DNA of 64,000 nucleotides from Ectobius pallidus. Taxonomy: Eukaryota; Arthropoda; Insecta; Blattodea; Ectobiidae. Positions within the stretch are counted from its first letter, which is position 1, and each line of letters opens with the position of its first letter. The stretch covers positions 198,176,174 through 198,240,173 of the forward strand of contig CAXKWD010000003.1 of NCBI GenBank assembly GCA_964059195.1, written 5' to 3'. The notes under the pieces were generated by a model that was given only the letters and a program-made list of their open reading frames with translations, did no database searches and was not told where the DNA came from. This document shows positions 34,125 to 45,357 of this stretch, piece after piece. The translations under genes and the position numbers were made by a program.

Positions 34125-34330
34125 CGTACCTAGATTAATTCTGTAACGCTGTTTCTTCACGTATGCTGATCAAATTCCCCCCCCCCCAAAAAGTGGTCTA
34201 TAAACTCAATAGGTAGTTTCTTAGGTATGGCCTATAAACTCCATCTGGCACTTTGTTATATCAGTATTTTAATTTTGTAGAGGATTTGGATGGCACTGCT
34301 TGGCTCTCATTTACGTTTCTTGTCACTTGA

Positions 34331-34961
34331 CCTGGGATTTTAAGGCAAATGCCTATTTTGTTCCTTATGAAATAACATGAAAATTTTTAAATATGTGGAC
34401 GTTTCATGGTAAATCACTTACATTATTTTATAGTGCCCTTAAATGCCTATTTGGACCTTTAGAGCCTATTTTACTATTTTAGTGCCTAAAATTCCTATTT
34501 TGTACATTTAAAATAAAATTCAACTTCTGTAATTATTACAATCTTATAATGGACATCCCTCAATGAAAAGCAGAACAGCAGAGGTGGGTTTTTCACACAA
34601 ACTTGATTATTCCAAACAATTGTCGCTAAAGCAATGCTGACTGACGGGGGAGGGGGAGGATTAAGGGGGAAGGACTACTGTGTCAAGTGACTAGTGAAAG
34701 AACATCGGTTTGAGTGAATATAGTTCGATATGCCTAATTTTGCAGTTAATTCTGTTAAAAATAGGTATACCACGTTTCTTGCAGTTAAAAAAGACCATGT
34801 TACAGTTGAAATGTATATTTTAATATTTTAAAGTCTATTATCTATCTATTTACACTTTTTTTAAGCATATTTTAAGTGCCTATTTTCTCTTTTAAAAGCC
34901 TTGTTTTAAAAGCCTATTTTAGGAGCCTAAAACTAATTTTTTTAGAGCCTTAAATCCCAGG
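34331..34961 (+). mobile_element. CCTGGGATTTTAAG element, copy 2
   Basis: TIR CCTGGGATTTTAAGGC at the left; AGCCTTAAATCCCAGG at the right. Internal words such as GCCTATTTT recur in both orientations. Non-coding. No clean 8-bp duplication was found. Sister copy at 17496-18031. Confidence 0.75.
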
Positions 34962-35525
34962 TCTACTTATCACGGAGTGTAGAGTCGATTCTCTATTTAA
35001 TTGCCCCCAACTGAATTCCAGTCCTCCAGCTTACCGGGCGAAACAAAAAGAAAACGTCGCACTTGCTGATGATGTTCTAGATTTCAATTTGCATTCCAAG
35101 GCCCCCGAGTCAATAAATTGCCACGTAATTTTCTATATGGAAGATATCTTGGCGTCAGAATACATTATCCAACATTCTAGATTTGATTTATGTGACACTG
35201 AATATTTATAACGGTGCCATGTTCTAACTCCGAGTATGTCGATCAGATAAAGTAGAGGGCGCTATCGTATTATTAATATGTCAAATTCCAATGTCTTTGC
35301 GTCCATATTTAGCCTATATAGGCCTATTATATAAATTATATATGTTATAAATTTGTTTAACTGTGTTTTGTCTTGCACAAAATCATGAATTGACTGGACA
35401 GAGTTTCATAAAATAATTTCACACCCATTGTACATCAGCACATTTTGATTTATTTTCTAGAAAAAGATCATACGGTTCATTAAAAACACTATATAACTTA
35501 GAGTGAGGAAGTTATTGCTAATAAC
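34962..35525. other. No feature recognised
   Basis: Apparently unique AT-rich DNA. The last 8 bases are the target duplication of the next element. Confidence 0.4.
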
Positions 35526-36289
35526 CAGGGCCCGGATTCTAATGACATGTCATCTTTTTATTAATGCTGCATAGACATTGCCAACTTGTACATGCATCCT
35601 AATCATGGCCCCTAGATTATAGAAATGTATTTTTATTAGGTCATTTTTTGTCATTTTATGCACTTTTATATTTTTAGGGCATTTATTTCAGTTTTAGGTC
35701 ATTATTTAGTCATTTTCCTGTCATTTTCTTCCTTATTTAGTCATTTTCATGCATTTACATTGAGTGTATTAACTTTTTTTACGTCGCTAGCGGTGCTGTC
35801 TTTGAAGTGTTGTTTGTTTAATACAAAAAGGAAAAATTCGTAGTTAAAGTGTTGACATGTCTCAGTCGGAAGTGAGAATCAAAGAAACGCCAAAATTTTG
35901 TAATATATTACTATTGTTATTTGATTGACTTGGCACCAGAGTCTGCCACCTGCTTGGATTTGAGAGTGCAAACTACTGTTTACCCTCAATAAACAACAAT
36001 ATAATCCGGCAGACCACAAAAGGAAATCCCGATTTTTGACTCACCAGTGCCTCAGTGCCAGTATAAATTTCCGTGATAAAACAACATTCACAACATTACA
36101 GTTATTTACAGTTTTTACAATTATGTACAAACTAGTCTATAACTTTGTGTGTAAAATAATAATTTTTTATAAATAAAATATCAGTTTTTAGGTCATTTTT
36201 TATAATTATTAGGTCATTTTCTTTAAAATTTTGGGTCATTTTATAGGTCATTTTTCAAACAATTTTAGGTCATCAGAATCCGGGCCCTG
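35526..36289 (-). mobile_element. CAGGGCCCGG hAT-type element, copy 2
   Basis: Inverted relative to copies 1 and 3. TIR CAGGGCCCGGATTCT, with a perfect 8-bp duplication CTAATAAC at 35518-35525 and 36290-36297. The ORF at 35658-35843 is the same conserved reading as in the sister copies. Confidence 0.95.
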
Positions 36290-36297
36290 CTAATAAC

Positions 36298-36803
36298 ATT
36301 AGTCAGAGAAAAACTTAAGAAGGTACTTAGTTCAAACCCTGATCTTAAACTTCTGAAAACGTGAAAGACGTATTATGTGGAGAAAATGTAAAAGACATGG
36401 AATTCGATCTCACCCTCAGTCAAATTCCTTCCCTTAAGTAGGCCTATGCACCTGTTACTTCTTGTGAAAAAGATAGATCCTTTTCTGCGTTCAAGAATGT
36501 CCTAACTGATAAACACACGAGTTTAAGTGAGGAGAATTTGGAAAAACTCGTTGTTGTATATTGTTTTAAGATAAATTGAAATATATTGCAGTACAGTGCG
36601 GATATTTGATAGTGCATGTTTCGCCCTTCATTGTGCATATTTGGAGATACGATAGTGCATGAATGCATGCATATTTTTAAGTTTGATAGTGTATGAAAAT
36701 AAATCCGGGCTGTAATGATCACTGACTGTGCGACCCGGTCCATTCATGGAAAGGGGAACTTTGCATCTTTGTTAGATGCGTTAGCCCTGGTGAACACTGT
36801 ATG
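36298..36803. other. No feature recognised
   Basis: Nothing beyond a short repeated GATAGTGCATG / GATAGTGTATG motif near 36610-36690. Confidence 0.4.
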
Positions 36804-36807
36804 TTAA

Positions 36808-37898
36808 GGGGAGGTTGTAAGCAGATTTGGTCAAAAATATGAATTTTCTGTTTATTGTGTATTTTGATTGAATGAAGTATAATTTACATGTTACAAAGTC
36901 GTTTTGTGCCATAATGGCGCGTAATGCCCTTTAAAACAGAATTTAAATGTCCAGCGCTGACTGTAGGGTTTCCACTGACAGTCATCCGACGCACATTTTA
37001 TGTCCCAAAGGTGATGATTCATGGTGCAAATTCAACAGGGCAGTAATCAGTGGGGAATAGTACAAGCACAACCCCTTACCCATGGCTTTAGCAAACATTA
37101 TTAAGCCAGTTTATAGAAGTTTGGCCCATCCTGAGCTTCAGAAATGTTTACATGGAAGGACTCAAAATCCGAACGAATCTTTCCATAATGTCATTTGGAC
37201 CAGAGTGCCAAAAACTGTGTTTGTGGGGAAGAAGACTCTATTAGTAGGTGTATATGATGCTGTGTTATCATTTAATGAGTGCTGCAGTGGTAGGATTCAA
37301 GTATTAAAAAATATGGGCATTGAACCACAAACGAACATGATTGCTGCGTGCTCCGAAATTGACGAATCACGTGTGAAAAAGGCAGATACTAAATTTGAAA
37401 ACTGTTCCAAAGAGGCCAGGAAGCTAAAACGAAGTAAGAAAAGGGGCAGAGAAGATGAGGAAAACCCAGATGATCCTGAATATGCACCTGGAGCACATTA
37501 ATTTATATTTTATCTTTAACGTAGTTTTTCTCTGATTTTGTTTTTCCTACATATATGTTCCTTTTTCTCAGAAAGTATTAAGAGTAGAGATCTGATTTTT
37601 TCCCCAGCTATTACAGCCACATACATAAAGAAAGGGTGGTTTTATTATGCATTTATCTTCAATAGGGAAAAAGTTACTTAATTTTTTAATGAAAAAATTG
37701 ATAAAAAATTGAATATTGCAAAAAAAATTATGAAAAATTTGTTTACAAACGTATTGTTTTTAGAAAACCACGTTTGAAGAAAATATACAGATCTAAAAGT
37801 CCACCAAATTTCGTTTCAATTGATGAAATACTTTTTGAGAAAAAGGAACATGAACATCACTAATTTAACATGGCGGAGATACAGCTTACAACCTCCCC
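36808..37898 (+). mobile_element. TTAA-flanked Kolobok-like DNA transposon
   Basis: TIR GGGGAGGTTGTAAGC at the left and GCTTACAACCTCCCC at the right, directly flanked by TTAA on both sides (36804-36807 and 37899-37902). It encodes the C-terminal part of a transposase (36983-37501). TTAA duplication is shared by piggyBac and Kolobok. The encoded NPNESF motif fits Kolobok/Mutator-like proteins and not piggyBac. Internally deleted or 5'-shortened. Confidence 0.8.
36983..37501 (+). pseudogene. Kolobok/Mutator-like transposase C-terminal fragment
   Basis: The frame reads CPKGDDSWCKFNRAVISGE, an in-frame TAG at 37058-37060, then from 37082 LANIIKPVYRSLAHPELQ, CLHGRTQNPNESFHNVIW, VPKTVFVGKKT and a Lys/Arg-rich, acidic tail ending at the stop at 37499-37501. 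The arrangement (CPxG..SWC, then QNPNES, then PK) matches the C-terminal portion of a widespread animal DNA-transposon protein. The N-terminal domain is missing and the TAG would stop translation, so it is a relic. The family name is from memory of the motif. Confidence 0.75.
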
Positions 37899-37959
37899 TT
37901 AAGAGCTTATCTCTTTGGAATAATACAGCTCGTTATCATTTGCCAGATCAGGGGGAATG

Positions 37960-39476
37960 CAGTCAAATCTCTGTGTAACGAACATCGATATAAGGTAAAC
38001 CCGCTTATAGCAATAGTTTTGTTTGGTCCCGGCGAATTTCCTATTGTATTAATGTTAAATGTAACTACTATAACGATGAAGCTATACGATACGATATACT
38101 ATAACGATATTTGGGGGTTGAACTGTTACTGCAAACCAGTAGCTTAGCACTATCACTGCTGGTATCAGATCAGTATCCTTCCCAACCACCAATATTGTTT
38201 TCTGGGTGCCTGTTACATTTCTGAGAATTTCCAGAAAAGAAAGATTCATGAAGGGTTGAAAATAGGATCACTGTGCAAAGACATATTGTGAGTTAGATTG
38301 TTACATCACGTATATAATGTGCAATTAAAACATCATACGGAGCAACTGTTTTACTTTTGTCTTAGCCATGTGTCGAATTTGCTTGTCTTTCTCTTCTCTT
38401 TTCACACCAACTACGAGTTTAAAATTTCTGACACATTGCTAGGCTCAAAGCTTGCTATGAACCGTGATTATCAGGGCCCGGATTCTGATGACCTAAAATT
38501 GTTTGAAAAATTACCTATAAAATGACCCTAAATTTTAAAGAAAATGACTTAATAATTATAAAAAATTACCTAAAAACTTATATTTTATTCATAAAAAATT
38601 ATTATTGTGCACACAAAGTTATAGACTAGTTTGTACATAATTGTAAAAACTGTAAATAACTGTAATGTTGTGAATGTTCTTTTCTCACGAAAATTTATAC
38701 TGGCACTGAGGCATTGGTGAGTCAAAATTCGGCACATCCTTTTGTGGTCTGCCAGATTATGTTGTTGTTTATTGAGGGTAAATAGTAGTTTGCACTCTCA
38801 AATCCAAACAGGTGGCAGACTCTGGTGCCTAGTCAATCTAATAACAATAGTAATATAATAAAAAAAATGGCGTTTCTTTGATTCTCACTTCCGACTGAGA
38901 CATGTCAACACTTTAACGCCGAATTTTTTCTACCTGCATTAAACAAACAACATTTCAAAGACAGCACCGCTAGCGACGAAAATAAAGTTAATACCCCCCA
39001 TGTAAATGCATGAAAATGACTAAATAAGGAAGCAAAAGACATGAAAACGACAAAATAATGCCCTAAAATGGAAATAAATGCCCTAAAAATATAAAATTGC
39101 ATAAAATGACAAAAAAATGACCTAATAAAAATGCATTTCTATAATGTAGAGGCCATGATTAAGATTTATCCACAAGTTGGCAATGTCTATGCAGCATCAA
39201 TAAAAAGATGACATGTCATTAGAATCCGGGCCCTGGTGATTATAAACCAATCTGAACAGTAATGATTTTAGTGTTTAGGTGTAAAGTAGCTATGATTACA
39301 ATTCGACGAAAGTCAGTAAGTAACAAAATTAACGGTCTACTTCTTCGCATGTCCGTTCCATAAATGATCCTGTAGGCCTAGATTACACAGTTTTCTGCAT
39401 GCAGTCTAATGTGTGGTAAATTGCAACAATATAATCTGCTAGGGCCCACAAATATCGTTATACGGAGTTTTCACTA
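37960..39476 (+). mobile_element. Tigger/pogo-like element, copy 2 (interrupted)
   Basis: Left TIR CAGTCAAATCTCTGTGTAAC; right TIR is the inverse of TAGTGAAAACTCCGTATAAC. A complete hAT element (38472-39235) is inserted. Removing it leaves about 750 bases that align along 11710-12874. Non-coding. Confidence 0.75.
38472..39235 (+). mobile_element. CAGGGCCCGG hAT-type element, copy 3
   Basis: TIR CAGGGCCCGGATTCTGATGA, perfect 8-bp duplication GTGATTAT at 38464-38471 and 39236-39243. Nested inside the Tigger-like element. Contains the same minus-strand reading (38905-39102) as the sister copies. Confidence 0.96.
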
Positions 39477-40240
39477 TACTCTAATCTGTAACAGCTTAAC
39501 CTACTGATTGCATTGTGTAAAAGAAAACTACATAATAATGGACTTAGCTCCCATTTTTCATGTTAAAGTATATTCAGATCTATCAGAGGAGAAGGATAGA
39601 TCCTAGTTCCAGAATCTTCAAACATTACAACCAGTAAATAGGATGTTTTGAATGATCGTGGGTGGGTGTAGAACATGACTTAAATGCAAAATATATCTAT
39701 ATGACACCTGAACTCAAGTAAAAGATAATAACCTATACCATTACTTCGAAAGTCTTATTTAACACGTCTAGTTCAACCAATAGCTATATTAAGAAGCGGA
39801 TATTATTCAATAAACATGGGCTGCACCCTGGCCTCATAAGCAGCAATGCTGTTGAATGCACATCGTCTGCCCACATGGTCCACTTAATGGAAGATTGCGA
39901 CCTTTACTTGCAGTTTACGTATCCTGGCAATGTGTCTCATATAATTCAGGATTACAGAAACTCATAAAATTGTCCCGCCGCGCCGGAGAATACGATTCAG
40001 CAGGCTCTGGAATATCAGATGGCTTTGGCTTCATTAGCATATAGCGGGAAGGTTGAGTTCGCAAATTGGCACCCCTGTTGGCTGTGGCTGCACGCATGGC
40101 CATGAATCAAAACAACTCGCAAACATTTGGAAATAATTGCGCTTGACAGCGTCTGCGCAGAAGTGTTTATGTTCTTCACTGACTTTCCTTTTAAACACGA
40201 TTTGATCCTTTACAAATGTTACCTCCTATATATATACATA
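39477..40240. other. Unrecognised; two short opposed ORFs
   Basis: The minus-strand ORF 39915-40103 (starting MAMRAATANRGANLRTQPSR) has coding-like composition but no recognised domain. The plus ORF 39856-40044 overlaps it. Neither is supported further. Confidence 0.3.
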
Positions 40241-40610
40241 CAGTAGAGTCCCGCTATTCCGAACTAATTGGGACCGAACACTGTTCGGTTTGGCGGGAAT
40301 TCGGAATAGGCGGATTTCATGAATAATATCAACGTATTGACTTGTTACGGAGTAAATTAAGTACGGGGAATTGTACAAATGTAGCCGACATGTGCTGTAA
40401 GTAACCAGCTTTCATTCCAATTTGGTTTCCGGCGTTTTCATCGAGCTTAGGCTCTATGTATGTCTCTATTTAACTTCTTTGTGTAACAATAAATGTACGT
40501 TTTTTCATAAACGTCTTTTTAATTCCTCCTGTTTTTAGGTTTAAAAAATCGGTATTTTTTCTGAACTCTGTTCGGAACAGGCGAATTTTCGGAATTGCGG
40601 GACTCTACTG
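40241..40610 (+). mobile_element. Tigger/pogo-type miniature element
   Basis: TIR CAGTAGAGTCCCGCTATTCC and its complement at the right end (GCGGGACTCTACTG). Preceded by TA; followed by TG, which starts a (TG)n tract. A second inverted pair lies internally (GAACACTGTTCGG / GAACTCTGTTCGG). Non-coding. Confidence 0.85.
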
Positions 40611-42113
40611 TGTGTGTGTGTGTGTGTGTCGATATATTATATAATATTTGTGTGTGAACGCATTTTCTTTTAGAATGTGCAACCAAATTCTCCTAATTTC
40701 AAGACATACATATGTCTTTCTACGCGAATGTAGAAGAAGTCTGAGTCAATATGATCAATCATTGATGAGCAGAGCCCAGATTTTGATGACCAAGAATTGC
40801 TTTAAAAATGAGCAAAAGTACAAAGGCCCAAAAACGTTTAAAAATTACCCAACAATTTGTATGAAAATACTACCTTACTCATCAGATTTTTGTCTATTCT
40901 ACATTCGTGTTGTTGACCCAGTTATAGGCTTATAATTAGTTTTTTAGTACACATGGTTAAATGCAAAGAGCATTATATTGTACTACTGAAAAGTCAACAT
41001 CGAATTTGAGGGTCAAAGACGTGCTTACAGTAGCTATAACACCGATAGTACGGGTGCTGAAAGTAAAAATACAGTAGGATACGCTTAAGTAAAAGCGATT
41101 GGTTAGAGTCTGGATTGCTTATTGTTACCATAGCAACATATAATGACGTAATAAGTGGTAAGAAATGGAGTGGATGGTGTGTACAAGTGATTTCTCGCGT
41201 CCTTCACGACCTTGAGGACAAGGAAGCCGCTCCAGGCGTTTTGCCTCCAGTTTGTGTAACCAGGTCAGCATGAGCCATCACTTTTATCCCTCGTACAACA
41301 CTAATCAGCTTATACAGTCACTGCTCTGTTTCCTGGTTCTATTGTTTATTAATCGGCTGGATACGAGGCACGTCCTTAATTCTTGCGCAGGCGTGCAGAC
41401 ATCAAATTCTACTCTGTATCTGAAGCACTAGATTTTGATAAGTCTGCACTTATTTTTAAAGTAGTTTAATATGTCTTCTTTGCCGATACCAATAATTGTA
41501 ACATTTATGTGCTAAATAAGTTGTCATTCTAATATTTAAGAGTATACGGTGGAAATTAATAATCTACGAGCATGATATATAAATAAATTATATTATTAAA
41601 CTCCGTAGCCCTTTGTCCCTTAACAGGACAAACCATCCGACTGCTGTGTCTTCTCCCATGGGTAGAAGGCAGGATTGGTTGGATAAGGTCAGCATGTCGA
41701 CATCCACGGCTGTTATTGATAGCTTTTGAGACCGGAACGACTACTACTACTACGGTATCGGGCAACCGATTTGGCGTAATATTGTTCATCCTATGGACTT
41801 ATAAGTATGCATACTAGGTTTCATGAAAACCTGTAAAAAGCTATTCGAGTTATCGCGCGTATAGACAGACGGAGAGAGATTTTCCTGAGGGTCAACTTGA
41901 AGTCCCAGGGCCGCATGCCCTTATATACACTTATGTTTAAAATTTAAGCATTTTTTATATTTTGTTAAAAAGCTACCATGTGACTTTTAATTTGTAGCCC
42001 ATCACTTTTACCATTTGATGTTATGTGCATTACAATGAATACATTTTAAGTGCAGTACATAGAAAATGTATGTTTAGCCAAACTTTGAGATTCCTGGTAG
42101 GTAGGAAAATTAA
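40611..42113. other. Mostly unrecognised; hAT tip relic
   Basis: 40771-40930 is a diverged left end of the CAGGGCCCGG hAT family (CAGAGCCCAGATTTTGATGA). A (CTA)n-like run occurs near 41740. No gene is supported in the remainder. Confidence 0.45.
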
Positions 42114-42314
42114 TTAAGGTGCTTCCCAAGGCCTCAGGTTTAATTTAAACAGCTTAACATCATCATACAACGAAATTGCAAGTCCATTACCATCGTCAAA
42201 TAGCTTATCGGGTGATTCGTCTTTCATTTCTAAGAAAACTGTAATTTCTTCTCCAAGACAGCCGGCGAACTTCTTAATGACATGGCAAACCCTCAAATTC
42301 ACTACCTGTAACAC
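42114..42314 (-). pseudogene. hAT transposase fragment (GTF2IRD2/ZMYM-like type)
   Basis: A minus-strand frame of 66 codons reads EEITVFLEMKDESPDKLFDD, then a junction, then ISLYDDVKLFKLNLRPWE. This resembles two blocks of the hAT transposases related to GTF2IRD2 and FAM200 proteins (E-I-x-x-FLExK...LFD, and DMYDAVKAFxxKLxLWE), with the intervening residues deleted. No TIR was assigned. Isolated relic. Confidence 0.55.
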
Positions 42315-42364
42315 TACTCATCAAAGTAGAAAAGTGACGTTGATTCAGTCCCCTGGAACGAATA

Positions 42365-43028
42365 GGGTGACCGACGGGAACCGGACGTTTTTTAAATGAA
42401 CAGTACTCTCTTGTTTTTGTACCAAGAAGCTATTTTATTACACAATAATACTGTATTTGGAATTACATGCCATTTGAAATGCACCTTATGAATGGAAGAT
42501 AATGTCAGACAGGCGGTGTCCACTTGCTTGAATGCAGGATTCAATCCTTTGCAGAAAAGCCGTGTGTGAGTGGTCCAACATTTCGCGATTAGTTGCTGCC
42601 ACTTTCTGCCTGATTGCCTCCTTCTGATCGGCCAAGATGCGTGGTCTATGAGAATAGACACGTGATTTCAGAAATCCCCACAAAAAAAATCGCAAGTGCT
42701 TAAATCAGGGGACCTCGGAGGCCACAGGATATCGACGGAACATGAAATAACCCTTCCAGGAAACATGCGACGAACCAAGTCCATTGAAGCATGTGCAGTA
42801 TGCGGGGTGGCACCATCTTGCTGAAAAAAAAAACATTTCATTGTTGTGTAGACGTCGTCTTGACGTGAATCCTGCATTTAAGCAAGCGTCTGACATTATC
42901 TTCCATTCGTAAGATTCATTTCAAGTGGCATGTAATTCCGAATATTATTGTGTAATAAAATATCTTCTTGACCCAAAAACAAGCGAGTACTATTCATTTA
43001 AAAAACGTCCGGTTCCCGTCGGTCACCC
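42365..43028 (-). mobile_element. Fold-back derivative of a Tc1/mariner element
   Basis: Terminal inverted repeats of about 165-180 bp: 42365-42545 and 42866-43028, starting GGGTGACCGACGGGAACCGG. Left flank TA, right flank TT. The left arm holds the transposase C-terminus (LSDIIFHS on the minus strand). The right arm is an inverted copy of the same 3' segment, replacing the true 5' end. Such arms exceed normal TIR length and include coding sequence, which points to an end-duplication event. Confidence 0.85.
42486..42877 (-). pseudogene. Tc1/mariner-type transposase fragment, frameshifted
   Basis: The minus-strand frame from 42877 reads FFFQQDGATPHTAHASMDLV (second catalytic Asp in QQDGATPH), then DILWPPRSPDLSTCDFF with the third catalytic Asp. 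Loss of one T in a T-run near 42690 shifts the frame. The other frame continues FFLWGFLKSRVYSHRPR to LSDIIFHS and a stop. The N-terminal DNA-binding part is absent. Not functional. Confidence 0.88.
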
Positions 43029-43084
43029 TTCACAATGCCGCGTGGGTAACTCACTCATTTATGGTCCAGTTACTCATTGCACTC

Positions 43085-43300
43085 CCAGGCGGCTTCCTTT
43101 CGTAAGGGGGAAAAGTTTGCCGACAGCTCAACCCATGTTCTTTATTTTACCGCACCAATCAGCTAGTTACCCCAGCCAATCAAAATCTAAGAATGTCCTG
43201 TGGCGATTTTGACAGCTACTCGTCTACTCCGCATGGAGTGAATGCGTTGTTGCAAGATCAAGTTACAGTAAACAATAACACGTGTGAATTGAATAAAGCG
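43085..43300 (+). repeat. Dispersed repeat C with CCAAT motif, copy 1
   Basis: Aligns by eye with 44788-45005. Shared blocks are CAGGCGGCTTCCTTT, GAAAAGTTTGCCGACAGCTC and AGCCAATCAAAATCTA. It starts about 55 bases beyond the mariner fold-back. Class unknown; the CCAAT-like motif may be incidental. Confidence 0.7.
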
Positions 43301-44787
43301 AAGGAAGAACTGAGGTCAGTGATAACAATGAGACAATATTGCAACGTTGCTTTTGTTTTGGATAGCGGAAGCCCAAGACCGATTTAGTCAGATCAATTAA
43401 CATAAAGAAACACCGAAACCTTTGAAGCCGACTGGCCATTCAATGAGTAACTGCACTATACATAATTTATTGTTTGCCCACTTCCAGATGAACAAGAACC
43501 TTTAAATTTGGTATACTTATTTGCTTAAAGCCTGTAACCGCCGGAAATATTCCAAAATATACGATTTTTAACTTTTTTATCCCCGAAAAAGATTCAAAAT
43601 GGCTGACGCAACTACTAACCGCATAATATTGTCTTCCCAACTACGTCTAGGTCTTCCAAGTGGTCTTTTCCCGTCGGATAGTCTATAATATAAGAAATAA
43701 TTTACTATTGTGAACAGTGATAGCGATATTACGGCAGTGAATTAAACAACTTTACTGAGATTTAAATTCAAATGATAAGTTATGAGGCAGGTATCAGTGT
43801 CTTATCATTATCATTTGAACATCAGTTTCAAATAACATTTACATTAATATTCACACAGTTTTCCGATCCCTGATTTTGAACAACAGCAGAATTCGACGAG
43901 GCTGCAAAGTGTTTTAATTAACAGATTATGCTCTTCTGAGGAACGTCTTTGTGAAAGATTGTTATGAATACAATGATGCAGTTATAACTGTATACTCACT
44001 AAACTCATTATAAAATATTTATATTTTTTATTCTCCCTGCAATAACTGCAGGTAGACAAAGACAAAGAATAGGCCTACCAAAAATAAATGAGGCCCCCCC
44101 TTGCCTCCATGTTGGCCCTAAATAAAAGTCGAATTTGACATAACTGATGTGATGATAGCTCGGTAAAATACTTTGTATGTGTACATGCTCATTTCGTGGA
44201 ACCGAATAAATCTAATATTGGTTTGACACTGGACGAAGAATTCTGCTACTGAACACGAGGAAAGGATATAAATAGAAGTCACGTGGGAGGCGTGCAACAG
44301 GTAGGCACCAGACATTCAATAATCCAGAGCATTTTATAATGCAAAGTGTTTGGGACGCAGCCAAGCGTAATTTGCGAGACCTAATAAAACATCCGACGTC
44401 ACGAACAAGTAAGAAAGAAAAAAACGCATAAACTAAAAACCAGGGGATAAAAATATGAGTAAAGCATTAATGAGAAGAGGAATAACAAAGTAATAAAGTG
44501 GAAAATTAAAAGGAAGTTACGAGGCAGACGAAATAACTCAGCTCTGAATAAGGTTTGGTATGCGAAATGCGATACAAATATAGGATGAAATTATTATATT
44601 ACCTTTAACAAATCCATGTACAGCTTTCACAAATGAAAAATTAAACTAGGCATTTATATGTACGATTCCATACAGTCATGTACGGAATCTTTAAGTAGAG
44701 TAAATTTATGAATGAGATGTAAAGCAGAACTTTGTAAATACGTATTTAACTGAACGTTATTGTATAGTAGAGTTTTTGATTATATAC
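43301..44787. other. Mostly unrecognised; short LINE-A scrap
   Basis: 43628-43685 (CTACGTCTAGGTCTTCCAAG on the plus strand) is a LINE-A fragment in minus orientation. Nothing else was assigned. Confidence 0.5.
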
Positions 44788-45005
44788 CCAGGCGGCTTCC
44801 TTTTGTTAGGAGGAAAAGTTTGCCGACAGCTCAACCCATGATCTGGATTTTTACCGCAACATTCAGCTAGTTACCTCAGCCAATCAAAATCTAAAAATGT
44901 CCTGTGACGGCTGTGACAGCTACTCGTCTCCTCCGCCAGGAGTGAAACGCGGGGTTGCAAAATCTAGTTACAGTAAGCAATAACGTGTGAATTGATTAAA
45001 GCACT
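44788..45005 (+). repeat. Dispersed repeat C, copy 2
   Basis: Same orientation as 43085-43300, about 1.7 kb away, with the same AGCCAATCAAAATCTA block. An old duplication or two insertions of the same family. Confidence 0.7.
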
Positions 45006-45305
45006 GAAAGAGAGAAGGTTTTAATAAAATCTTCAGCTCTTATTCAGTTCGTGTGAACGCTTTTAACAAAATCTTTAAACCCGTTTTAGAGAAAACAGTC
45101 ATTAATGGAATTTCCTTGATGCAATACTGTGGTAAAAGTAAGAGAAAATCTTCGCAATGCTTCGAGTCACATCCGAAGAATGTATTAAAAATATAAAATT
45201 TCGTTTCTATGCGACTTCGCTTTTGAGCTACACTCATAGGCCTCACGCAGCATATTTCTGAAATTTATATATATATACAGTATATAAATTAGCTCTAAAG
45301 CGAAG

Positions 45306-45357
<52 letters not shown>

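Noticed and set aside
36808..37898. piggyBac element on the basis of TTAA flanks
   Set aside because: The encoded CPKG..SWC and QNPNESF motifs do not fit piggyBac proteins; Kolobok-like fits better.
42365..43028. Retroviral or LTR element because of long terminal repeats
   Set aside because: The terminal repeats are inverted, not direct, and the coding part is a DDE transposase.
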